Shown: piece after piece, positions 56,150 through 64,000 of the stretch
Numbering within the stretch: position 1 is the stretch's first letter
Layout: every line of letters starts with the position of its first letter
Origin: Psychrobacter sp. TAE2020
Lineage (GTDB): Bacteria; Pseudomonadota; Gammaproteobacteria; Pseudomonadales; Moraxellaceae
Assembly (NCBI RefSeq): GCF_018919485.1
Contig: NZ_JAHLMU010000001.1
Coordinates: 2,299,538-2,363,537 of the forward strand
Direction: 5' to 3'
Length of the DNA stretch: 64,000 bases
Made by a program: the position numbers and the translations under genes
Notes under the pieces: generated by a model
What the model saw: the letters and a program-made list of their open reading frames with translations, nothing else
Told to the model about the DNA's origin: nothing
Database searches by the model: none

Positions 56150-57052
56150 ATGTCTAATAATACGCAACTGATCGCTGAGCTGCTAGCTACAGTCGCCCTC
56201 ATTGAAGTCAGCCCTGATGTATTTGAAGGTAAAAGCCATGACTATGTTGGTGCTCGTATCTTTGGTGGACAAGTACTAGCTCAAGCGATAATGGCCGCTG
56301 CTCATACGCTTGATGAGGACAAACCTTGTCATTCGCTACACGGTTATTTTTTGCGTGGGGGCGATATTGATCAGCCAGTGATTTATCAAGTACGGCGTTT
56401 GCGTGATGGCCGTAGTCTATCAGCACGTCAAGTCACTGCTATTCAATACAAACAAGCTCGTGGCAAAGCGCCTGTTGAGCAAGTCATCTTTTCAATGATT
56501 GCTTCTTTTTCTTCGATGGAGGAAGGCCTAGAGTATCAAGAAAATATGCCTGTTTATCCACCACCAGAGGATTTGCGTGCTGAGCAAGAGCTCAAAGAGG
56601 ATTATGTCGGTAAAGTACCTGATGCGCTCAAGTCACGTTTTATGCGTCGTCGACATATAGAGATAAAGCCAGTCAAACCACGTGATCCTATCCATCCAGA
56701 ACCGATGAAACCTAAGCAAGCTAATTGGTTACGTATCCAAGATTTGGGGGCGCAACCAGTTGCTATTCAGCAAGCGTTATTGGCGTTCTCATCAGACTTC
56801 TATTTGGTTGGTACAGGTTTGATGTCGCACGGTGTTAGCTTCATGACTAGCGGCTTACAAGCGGCCAGTATCGATCATTCGATGCATTTTCATCGTAATT
56901 TTGACCTCAATAATTGGCTGCTGTATGACATGTGGAGCGATACTACTTCTAATGCTATGGGACTAAATCACGGTCAGTTTTGGCAAGATGGCAAGCTAGT
57001 AGCCACAGTACAACAAGAAGGGCTGATGCGTTTACGGGTGCCGAAGTCTTAA
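56150..57052 (+). CDS. tesB: Acyl-CoA thioesterase II
   Basis: TesB (300 residues) hydrolyses medium- and long-chain acyl-CoA. It is a double hotdog protein: the first domain includes RIFGGQVLAQAIMAA (about 31-45) and HSLHGYFLRGGD, the second has DFYLVGTGL, ASIDHSMHFHRNF and GLNHGQFWQDGKLVATVQQEGLMR. The expected catalytic Asp, Ser/Thr and Gln are present in those motifs (E. coli Asp204, Thr228, Gln278). Length is near E. coli TesB (286) with a short basic insert at about 165-190. AAGGAAAC precedes the ATG. Confidence 0.95.
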   Translation: MSNNTQLIAELLATVALIEVSPDVFEGKSHDYVGARIFGGQVLAQAIMAAAHTLDEDKPCHSLHGYFLRGGDIDQPVIYQVRRLRDGRSLSARQVTAIQYKQARGKAPVEQVIFSMIASFSSMEEGLEYQENMPVYPPPEDLRAEQELKEDYVGKVPDALKSRFMRRRHIEIKPVKPRDPIHPEPMKPKQANWLRIQDLGAQPVAIQQALLAFSSDFYLVGTGLMSHGVSFMTSGLQAASIDHSMHFHRNFDLNNWLLYDMWSDTTSNAMGLNHGQFWQDGKLVATVQQEGLMRLRVPKS

Positions 57053-57124
57053 TTGGCTATAGACTTGCAAGATCCTATTAAAAGCAGGCAGTTTATTAGA
57101 ATGTAATACAATATGATCTAAATA

Positions 57125-57162
57125 AAAAAGCGACTCATGATAACTTATGAGTCGCTTTTTTT
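57125..57162. terminator. Bidirectional terminator between tesB and mutY
   Basis: AAAAAAGCGACTCAT (57125-57139) pairs exactly with ATGAGTCGCTTTTTT (57148-57162), loop of eight. T runs on both strands serve both convergent genes. Confidence 0.9.
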
Positions 57163-57207
57163 TCGGTTTATCCAATTACCATTATTTTAAGAGTTTATAA
57201 TAATGTA

Positions 57208-58500
57208 TTAGCCTTCTTCGAGTATCTTAACCATCGCTCGTGGCAACCCAAGCGTTGCTTGCGCCTCAGCGCTATTTAGCCAGTTTAGAGTAATATCAGC
57301 CGCTTGCAGTAGTTCGGTTAGCTGTTGCGCTTGTTGGTCATTTAAAGTTAGTTGCTGCGGGGTTAGATACCAATGAAAATGGGTTAATGAGTGCTTGATA
57401 GGAGCAACTAGTGCATCGTCAAACAAATCATTAGTTGTAGCTCTGATTATTGGCTTGGCTGTCAACGGCTGCTGGCTCAACCACTCGTTAATGATTTGCT
57501 CAGCGGTAGTGAATTCTGATTCGTAGGCTTGCTCATTACTGGCAACTTTCAACGACTGGTTATCTGTGACTGTATTCACCGCTACTGCTTTATCAGTAGC
57601 CCTGCCGCTAATCTTTCCTATAAATTCCAACGGTAAGCTCCATAAGCCGCCCCAAATACCATTATCTGGGCGCTGTAGCCATAATAGCTCACTGTCTGCA
57701 TTTTTGATCATTAACGCATTACTATACTTGCTGGGTTTCGGCTGTTTTTTAGCTTTTACTGGATAATCAGTTTCGCGCCCTTGCGCATGCGCCAAACAGT
57801 CATCCGCTATCGGACATAAGGAACAAGTAGGCTTACGGCGAATACATAAAGTTGCGCCCATATCCATCATTGCTTGGGCAAATAATCCAGAGTTCTGTGT
57901 CGGTGTTAAGCGCTGCGCCAATGCCCATAACTCTTTAGTGGTAGCAGACCTCATAATATCACCATCGATGGCCGCCCAACGAGTCAAAACTCGTTTGACA
58001 TTACCATCACAGATTACTCCATAACCATGCAAGCCCATGGCTACAATCGCCCCAGCGGTTGAAGGTCCAACCCCTGATATCGCTTCCCAACCTTCTAACG
58101 TCTGCGGAAAGTCGCCAGTTTCATCAATAACCTGAACTAGCTGCTTTGCGCCTTTATGCAAGTTACGCGCTCGCGCATAGTAGCCCATGCCTGCCCAGTG
58201 TTCGGCTATCACATCCCATTCGGCTGCTGCTAAATCTTGCACGGTTGGGAAGGAAGTCATAAAACGGGCGAAGTAAGGCAACACAGTGGTGACTTGGGTC
58301 TGCTGTAGCATGACTTCTGATAGCCAAACGATATAGGGATTGGGCGTATCGGTTTGATGTTGCTGCCACGGTAGGTCATGACGGCCACTTGTGGCAAACC
58401 ATGTTAATAAACGGGGGGCGAAGGAGTCGTAGGAAGTAGTGTTGTGAGTAACAGTAGCGTCTGCTGATGCAGTATTTATATTAGCGGTAGGCTGGGTCAT
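57208..58500 (-). CDS. mutY: A/G-specific adenine DNA glycosylase
   Basis: MutY (430 residues) removes adenine paired with 8-oxoguanine. Features: catalytic Glu in WLSEVMLQQTQV (about 59-70), helix-hairpin-helix ISGVGPSTAGAI (about 144-155) followed by the catalytic Asp in VICDGNVKRVLTRW, the iron-sulfur cluster cysteines CIRRKPTCSLCPIADDC (Cys-x6-Cys-x2-Cys-x5-Cys, about 222-238), and a C-terminal Nudix-like domain recognising the lesion. Before and inside that domain is a Thr/Asn/Ser-rich stretch, and the protein is longer than E. coli MutY (350). Normal start at ATG 58500 with an N-terminal polar tail of about 25 residues. Confidence 0.95.
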   Translation of the reverse strand: MTQPTANINTASADATVTHNTTSYDSFAPRLLTWFATSGRHDLPWQQHQTDTPNPYIVWLSEVMLQQTQVTTVLPYFARFMTSFPTVQDLAAAEWDVIAEHWAGMGYYARARNLHKGAKQLVQVIDETGDFPQTLEGWEAISGVGPSTAGAIVAMGLHGYGVICDGNVKRVLTRWAAIDGDIMRSATTKELWALAQRLTPTQNSGLFAQAMMDMGATLCIRRKPTCSLCPIADDCLAHAQGRETDYPVKAKKQPKPSKYSNALMIKNADSELLWLQRPDNGIWGGLWSLPLEFIGKISGRATDKAVAVNTVTDNQSLKVASNEQAYESEFTTAEQIINEWLSQQPLTAKPIIRATTNDLFDDALVAPIKHSLTHFHWYLTPQQLTLNDQQAQQLTELLQAADITLNWLNSAEAQATLGLPRAMVKILEEG

Positions 58501-58795
58501 AGGGGGCTTTAATTAGAGTTTTAAGGTAGCTAATTATACCCTATATCAAGATATTCTAGGACTTAGCTTTGTTTAAAAGTTATAAAATAATACTATAGAA
58601 ATAATGACTTAACGATATCGAAGAGGGTAGGCTACCTAGGTAAATTATTGGTGCGTGGAGCAAAGCCTATAATTCGTCACCTTAAACTATTGATAACTCC
58701 GTTGGCTAGACGCAGCTTGCTATGCCATAACCATAACTTGTCAGAGTTTTGAGTAAGCGGTAGGCTTAGCCATAAATAGCTATAAAGGGCAAAGC

Positions 58796-59722
58796 TTAGC
58801 GATAAATTTCACTTAAAGTTTGTCCAGCAGAATTTTTCCATTCTGACCAACCGTTAGAAGAGCGTCCAGACACCATCTGTCCTGCAGCACTTGGGGTTTT
58901 AAAAAGTTGATTTTCAATCAGCTTATAACTTTTATCATTAATGGCTATCAGCTTTCCGTCGTTTAATAACCTTTCTTTTAGTTTAGTAATGATTAAAGGT
59001 AATGATGGTGTTTGGGCTTGTCGTATTGAAGATCCTGCTAATATTACAAAGCCATCATCGTTATAATAGCCCTGAGCATCAGCATCTTTAACTTTGTAAT
59101 ATAATAATGGCTGTGCAGTCTTGGGAGAAGATATTTCAATATTTTCAATAACTCTGTTATCAATAGTAGGTTTCAGCTCATCAGCATAAAGAATATTTTC
59201 ATTGATACTCAAAGTTTCAAAAATTGGTTGCCCTAAAGTTGATAGTAAAACATCTAGAGTATAAAACAACTCTTCGCAATCAGCTTTTAACGGATCAGGA
59301 GTATGAGGGCGGTTTCCATTGTTACCATTTTTAATTTCATAACGCCCAACCTCGATAGCAGTTGCTATAGCCTTATGCTCCATGTAAAGAGCATGAGTTT
59401 GAGTCATAGTGTTGGTAGTAGATAGCATTACAAAAGCACGTGTCCAGAATTCTTTTTTATGATGCTGATTGAGTCGTGCTTTTAAATCACCAGTTTGTCC
59501 AATATACAGCTGAGGTTTTTCTACACTATCAGTATCACTTATTAAAAAGTACAAGCCCACTTGGTTAGCTTCTGGCATCGCAAAAAAATCATTAATATGG
59601 ATTCGTGGAATCTCGATTAGACGGACGGTTCTAGTAGTCATCTCTGCTATTCGCAAACCGCGTGGATTGCCTTTTGGTAGATAGATTTGAATGGTTTTAG
59701 CAGATGGAGTCGAGGAATTCAT
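58796..59722 (-). CDS. GIY-YIG nuclease-like protein with C-terminal DUF4357
   Basis: The 308-residue protein has an N-terminal basic tail, a GIY-YIG-like domain (about 50-140, VGLYFLISD then PQLYIGQTGDLKARLNQHHKKEFW), a helical middle with two conserved Cys/Glu positions, and a C-terminal DUF4357 domain (about 250-306, TPSAAGQMVSGRSSNGWSEWKN). The fusion is a known architecture in uncharacterised proteins often near restriction or defence genes; no such genes are adjacent here. Activity and substrate are unknown. It stands alone between mutY and the RbgA-like gene. Confidence 0.82.
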   Translation of the reverse strand: MNSSTPSAKTIQIYLPKGNPRGLRIAEMTTRTVRLIEIPRIHINDFFAMPEANQVGLYFLISDTDSVEKPQLYIGQTGDLKARLNQHHKKEFWTRAFVMLSTTNTMTQTHALYMEHKAIATAIEVGRYEIKNGNNGNRPHTPDPLKADCEELFYTLDVLLSTLGQPIFETLSINENILYADELKPTIDNRVIENIEISSPKTAQPLLYYKVKDADAQGYYNDDGFVILAGSSIRQAQTPSLPLIITKLKERLLNDGKLIAINDKSYKLIENQLFKTPSAAGQMVSGRSSNGWSEWKNSAGQTLSEIYR

Positions 59723-59904
59723 AGCGGCCTATACTAATAATAAAGTTTGTTTATACAATTAAATAATGCTGAGTAAGGGTTTCGTAGAATATAGTATGCT
59801 TAACGATTATTAATCATACTATTGTCATTAGTACATAGAACGCCCCCTACGCCCCTTTTAAACACCGCCATCATCGACTCTATTCTAACTTTAACTTTTG
59901 CGTA

Positions 59905-59925
59905 CCGTGGGTGGTTAACCCACGG
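59905..59925. repeat. GC-rich hairpin in an AT-rich gap (REP-like)
   Basis: CCGTGGGT (59905-59912) pairs exactly with ACCCACGG (59918-59925) around GGTTA. It is unusually GC-rich for this gap and resembles a repetitive extragenic palindrome or an insertion-sequence end. It is not followed by a T run. Confidence 0.5.
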
Positions 59926-60015
59926 AATCATTAGATTTTATAGCACTGTATTTCGCTATTGATTATGATTTGGCAAGATGGTATTTAAGCTTATAGCAAC
60001 AATAACAAATAAACT

Positions 60016-60972
60016 CTACTTACGATTCTTGCGAGCGCGCTTTTTACGTAGTAGCTTTTCCTCTAACTTTGCCGCTTTTCTTTCTTCATTAGTAATACGT
60101 TGTTGGGCAACCACTGCTTCTTCGGCTTCACGCATATCTGGGGTTTCCAGACTGATTCGACCTAACGTACCACTACGTAATTCATTAACTAAAATCTCTG
60201 ACATCCGGTACGTATCTACTTGATTACCAGAACGGATACAGCCACGATTGCGACCAGCAATTTCAAAGAACTGCCAATCGGTCTTAGGTAGCTCATCAAT
60301 TTTATAGCGAACTTTTAGTAGCTCAGGATAAGCTTTTAGTAAGAATTCTGCGGTATAACCAGCCACGTCATCAAAATCGAACGCCGTATCACGGATACCG
60401 CCAGTAGCGGCTAAGCGATAGCCAGAGTTAGCATTTTCAACCTTTGGCCATAGCATACCAGGGGTATCATAAAGCATGATGCCACCGTCGAGCTTGATCA
60501 GCTGCTGCGACTTCGTGACTGCTGGCTCGTTACCGGTTCTGGCAACAGCACGACCGGCTAAAGTATTAATCAAAGTTGATTTACCAACGTTAGGAATACC
60601 CAAAATCATGGCTTTGATTTGTCGGCCTGACTCAGCCTTATTAGGCATCAGTTTTTTGCACAACTCAACGATTCGATGCACATGATCCGCTTTGTTATCA
60701 TCGAAGGCTAAAGCTTTGACCCCGTTTTCTTGCTCGAAGTAATCCATCCATGCTTGGGTCATTACCGGATCAGCAAGATCGGCTTTATTCAAGATTTTGA
60801 TAACGGGTTTTTCACCACGTAACGATGCCACCATAGGGTTTTCACTGCTATAAGGAATACGGGCATCAAGAACCTCAATGATGACATCCATTTGCGGCAT
60901 GATTTCTTTAACTTCATTACGGGCTTTGTTCATATGGCCTGGGAACCACTGAATACTTGCTTTCTTATCCAT
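60016..60972 (-). CDS. rbgA: Ribosome biogenesis GTPase YlqF/RbgA
   Basis: This 318-residue protein is a circularly permuted GTPase of the YlqF/RbgA family. The order of motifs is G4 NKAD (about 62-65), then G1 GIPNVGKSTLINTL (about 128-141), G2-type threonine in the following loop, and G3 DTPGML (about 175-180), with the N-terminal WFPGHMNKAR typical of the family. The C-terminal helical domain is followed by a strongly basic tail (RKKRARKNRK), consistent with rRNA binding. In Bacillus, RbgA is needed for late 50S assembly; a role in that step is inferred here. The ATG has an AAGG-poor site. Confidence 0.92.
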   Translation of the reverse strand: MDKKASIQWFPGHMNKARNEVKEIMPQMDVIIEVLDARIPYSSENPMVASLRGEKPVIKILNKADLADPVMTQAWMDYFEQENGVKALAFDDNKADHVHRIVELCKKLMPNKAESGRQIKAMILGIPNVGKSTLINTLAGRAVARTGNEPAVTKSQQLIKLDGGIMLYDTPGMLWPKVENANSGYRLAATGGIRDTAFDFDDVAGYTAEFLLKAYPELLKVRYKIDELPKTDWQFFEIAGRNRGCIRSGNQVDTYRMSEILVNELRSGTLGRISLETPDMREAEEAVVAQQRITNEERKAAKLEEKLLRKKRARKNRK

Positions 60973-61177
60973 TTGCTTTAACTGCCTTTTTAATAAATAG
61001 TGCGCTAACCTTAGACAATGCGTCTAAAGTAACGGTGGTGCTCAGTTTACTACAGAACCAAAGCTGTCACCCTAAAACTTAACTGATGACTTTTTAAAGC
61101 GGTATTTTTTACTAAAGTATTTTGTATTGATAAATCGTTTAACCCTAATTTTTAAACCAGCGCTGCTGTTATAAATC

Positions 61178-64000
61178 CTAAGCTAACGGTTGACCCTCAT
61201 CAGCTATTTTGGCTTGCTCAGGCGGTAGGGGAGCAAGATAACCAATCAGCAATATCAAGCTACCAGCAGTTAAAAAGGACAGCACTCGCCAAATAGCCTC
61301 TGTCTGTGATAGATCGACTACTACTAGTTTGAGTACCACCACCCCTAATAAGCCAATACCCATAAACCATAAAGTACGATGTAATTGGCGACTGGCAACG
61401 ATAGTAGCGACCAACGCTATTAAGGTCCATAAGATGGTCAGTCCGGTTTGTACTTGCTCACTATTCCAAGCGCCGTCATTCCATAATGGGGTGCCAATAA
61501 AGGCATGCAGGGTTCTTACTAAAATACTTGATAGCAGCCAAAAGCCAATCAGGCCTAAAATAATAAGCGAAGGCTTACTAGTAAGCATGTTGTTGGCTCT
61601 GACATTAACAGGGACATTTACGCTAGCATCGCTAGTAACTGAGTTAGCATAGCTAAGCTGATTTAAGTAATAAGCGCTGAAACCGTAGCCTAACACTAAC
61701 GCTAAACTGAGGTCATATAGATTGACTACTGGGAAATAGGGCAGCCCCCAAATGATCCCATCATAACTCCAGTTGCTTAGAGTTGCCCATATTAAGGTTA
61801 AGGGTACAAAAACTTTAGCGCTATCTACTAAGGCTTGTTGCCAATCAAACCAGTAAAGCAAGTGATGGTTGGCGGATTGTTTAGTAGATGAATGGCGATA
61901 ACCGACCCATAATCCAGCCAGCATTAGCGCTACTGGAATGAGTATAGTAATGACGCCATTGGAGTCTGGTAAACCATAATGTAGCGCAGCGGCTAGAACT
62001 AAGATACTAGTAGCAAACCAGCTGGCAGTGTCATAACGAGATAGGCTGGAGCTGCTATACCAAGTCTTTAGCCACAGCTGTCCAACGACTAGCCAGCCAA
62101 TTAATAAGCTGGCAAAAACCAGCCAAGACGCAGTACTCCATTGATGGTTGAACTCAAATTTTTGTGGTAACTGTAGTACCAGCACTAAGCAGAATAAGCT
62201 TAACAGCACATGGCTAAAATGACTGATCTCTTGCCATGAACGATAGCGATTGATTAGCCAATAAATTAGCAGGCTGCTTAGAGTCGCTAGTGCTATTAAG
62301 CTAGTAGTCGCCAATTGCCAGCTGGCAAGCCACTGCTTTAGGTCAGTAAATAATACTAGTAGCGCCCACACGGTAGCGGCAAAAGTTAGCAGACGTATAG
62401 ACACTGGACTGCGCCAAACCGCATTAAAGGCCGTACTTTGACTATTAATGCTTAACAGCCATTGCTGGGCAGATGCGCTACTGATGCCTAAAGAGGTGGC
62501 ATAGTTTGCAATATTATCAACGCCAGTATCAGTAACAGTGTCAGTAACAATATTGCCATTAGACTCAGCAGCCTCAGATATAGTTGAATTTGCTTGAGCG
62601 TTGGCTGTTATTAATAAGCTAGGGGAGTGGCTAGCACGCAGAATAAACATTGAGGCAAGAGCACTTAGGGCGGAAATTGTCAAAGTCAAAATCGGTACTT
62701 CAGACCATAGCATATCTAACACAAATAGCATGCCGATACTGATCAGCTGCAAGGCTAAACCAAAGATAACTAGCCACGCCCGCAATGAGCGATGTCCAAA
62801 CCATACTAGTGCTAATCCTTGAATCGCCCAACCGAACGCTAACCATTGATCATCAAAAGCTAACGGAATGACCAAGGCCAAAAACCCAAACCCTAAGGCC
62901 AGCATGCCTTCAGTAATTAGCGTATAACGTTGACTGCGTTGAATAAGTAACCAGCCTAACCCTAAATAAATAGTGGCCAATATAGCGCTAGTCAAAGTTA
63001 GCGCTTGCTCGATATCATTTAACAGGGCGGCAAATAAGCCAAATGCCAATACGGGCGCTGAGAATAGCAGGCCAATATCGATAGGATACAGATAGAGACT
63101 GGGCGCAGATTTTGTAGTAGCAGAAGTTGCCGCTAAGCTATTGCTGGCCTCATTATTACTATTATAAGCGATGATTTGCTGAGTATAACGAATAGCTATG
63201 AATAAATAGAGTGCTAAATGGAGCGCTACTAGCGATACTAAAGGCCAGCGTTGAGTAGCAATCAATGTGCTCAGATCTTCAGTTAAGCCCCAATAATAGG
63301 CCAAGCCAAAAGTGACGGCCACCCCTAAAGCATTCAATACTTTCCAAGTACGGTAATGAGCAATAATCGCAATAGTGATGTTCAATAGCAAGTAGTAGCT
63401 AAATAAGGTCACTAAATTGCCAGTGTCGGTACCAGTTAATAATGGCGCAAAAAACCCACCAGATAGTGCTAATAAGGCTAAAGGAAAAGCGTTTTGGCGT
63501 ACCGCTAAGCCAATAGTGAGCGCTGATAATAGCCCTAGAATGATAAAGCTCGGTAAGCTGGGAATGACGTTATAGACACTATAAGCAAAAAAACTAGTCA
63601 AATAAGTGATAGCTAAGCCAGTACCTTGCAAAGTGATACCGTAAGCAAAACGTTTGCTGGCAAGCTTGAGACCTAAGCCGGCAAGCCCTATGCCTATAAT
63701 GCCTATTGCTAATAGCTTAAAGGTAACAGGAATCTCGATATAATCACTCAATAAGCGCAGTAACAAGACTACGCCGACTAATAATACTAACACCCCGACT
63801 CGTACTACTAAATTACCACCGAAGAACCAGTTTTTAAGCGAGTTAAAGAGCGAGGTTACCATAGGTAATGACTGCTCATCTGGCTCTATCACTGGCACAG
63901 GAAGCTCTATCGTCCAAGGTGCCGTAGTATCATCTACTAACTCTACCTCATTAGTGGTTGCTGCTGTTAGCACAGTTGAAGTTTGAGTTGCAGAATCATT
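61178..64000 (-). CDS. DUF2339 multi-pass membrane protein (N-terminus beyond window)
   Basis: The frame is open to the window edge, so the first residues are missing; about 940 C-terminal residues are present. After a Thr/Glu/Pro-rich cytoplasmic start there is FNSLKNWFFGGNLVVRVGVLVLLVGVVLLL, the usual opening of DUF2339 proteins, and then some twenty to thirty hydrophobic segments to the C-terminus, with short polar loops. The GLGLKLASKRFAYGITLQGTGLAITYL region is typical of the family. The function of this family is unknown. A GTG at 63973 is in frame but an upstream start is more likely, since the coding continues. Confidence 0.88.
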   Translation of the reverse strand, partial: NDSATQTSTVLTAATTNEVELVDDTTAPWTIELPVPVIEPDEQSLPMVTSLFNSLKNWFFGGNLVVRVGVLVLLVGVVLLLRLLSDYIEIPVTFKLLAIGIIGIGLAGLGLKLASKRFAYGITLQGTGLAITYLTSFFAYSVYNVIPSLPSFIILGLLSALTIGLAVRQNAFPLALLALSGGFFAPLLTGTDTGNLVTLFSYYLLLNITIAIIAHYRTWKVLNALGVAVTFGLAYYWGLTEDLSTLIATQRWPLVSLVALHLALYLFIAIRYTQQIIAYNSNNEASNSLAATSATTKSAPSLYLYPIDIGLLFSAPVLAFGLFAALLNDIEQALTLTSAILATIYLGLGWLLIQRSQRYTLITEGMLALGFGFLALVIPLAFDDQWLAFGWAIQGLALVWFGHRSLRAWLVIFGLALQLISIGMLFVLDMLWSEVPILTLTISALSALASMFILRASHSPSLLITANAQANSTISEAAESNGNIVTDTVTDTGVDNIANYATSLGISSASAQQWLLSINSQSTAFNAVWRSPVSIRLLTFAATVWALLVLFTDLKQWLASWQLATTSLIALATLSSLLIYWLINRYRSWQEISHFSHVLLSLFCLVLVLQLPQKFEFNHQWSTASWLVFASLLIGWLVVGQLWLKTWYSSSSLSRYDTASWFATSILVLAAALHYGLPDSNGVITILIPVALMLAGLWVGYRHSSTKQSANHHLLYWFDWQQALVDSAKVFVPLTLIWATLSNWSYDGIIWGLPYFPVVNLYDLSLALVLGYGFSAYYLNQLSYANSVTSDASVNVPVNVRANNMLTSKPSLIILGLIGFWLLSSILVRTLHAFIGTPLWNDGAWNSEQVQTGLTILWTLIALVATIVASRQLHRTLWFMGIGLLGVVVLKLVVVDLSQTEAIWRVLSFLTAGSLILLIGYLAPLPPEQAKIADEGQPLA

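Overview
The window looks like chromosomal DNA of a Psychrobacter species (Moraxellaceae, Gammaproteobacteria). The basis is recall of protein families, not a search. The BfmR/BfmS-like two-component pair and the AlmA-type monooxygenase closely resemble Acinetobacter proteins, base composition is moderately AT-rich, and the hisIE-tatABC, rpsP-rimM-trmD-rplS and rpmI-rplT-pheST-ihfA blocks are gammaproteobacterial. Almost everything is housekeeping core genome; no tRNA, rRNA, CRISPR array, prophage or intact insertion sequence was recognised.

Layout. 1-8.7 kb: the end of a znuA-like gene, then atpI and the F1Fo ATP synthase operon atpBEFHAGDC, which has unusually long and structured intercistronic gaps and a likely small-RNA gene between atpI and atpB. 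9.1-13.7 kb: bfmR-bfmS, a small membrane protein and an oppositely oriented EnvZ-like kinase with no partner regulator beside it. 13.9-16.4 kb: rpsP-rimM-trmD-rplS. 16.6-23.8 kb: a thioesterase-like gene, a decayed gene, uvrC, folA, then an island-like stretch (secreted protein, resolvase remnant, Vibrio-like thyA) before lgt. 23.9-31.6 kb: a DUF4139 protein, a TANGO2-like protein, rppH, an OsmC/MAPEG pair, dusC and a UvrD-type helicase. 31.9-35.6 kb: hisIE-tatABC with a hotdog thioesterase. 36-41.2 kb: rpmI-rplT, pheS-pheT, ihfA. 41.7-43.6 kb: an unknown protein followed by two tandem BLUF blue-light receptor genes. 43.8-48.4 kb: two small lipoproteins, a YpfJ-type metallopeptidase, rho and trxA. 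48.8-57 kb: an RluA-type pseudouridine synthase, an AlmA-type flavin monooxygenase, a D-2-hydroxyacid dehydrogenase, rapA and tesB. 57.2-64 kb: mutY, a GIY-YIG/DUF4357 protein, an RbgA/YlqF GTPase and a very long DUF2339 membrane protein running off the end.

How the genes work together. Most act in energy conservation (atp), translation and tRNA modification (rpsP, rplS, rpmI, rplT, trmD, rimM, pheST, dusC, rluA, rbgA), folate/dTMP metabolism (folA, thyA), genome maintenance (uvrC, mutY, helicase), transcription (rho, rapA) and the envelope (tatABC, lgt, lipoproteins, bfmRS, EnvZ-like kinase). The points most worth a second look are the promoter-hairpins-terminator unit at 992-1155, the atypical thyA beside a recombinase fossil and paired direct repeats, the tandem BLUF cluster with its unknown partner, and a perfect 28-bp palindrome upstream of rpmI.
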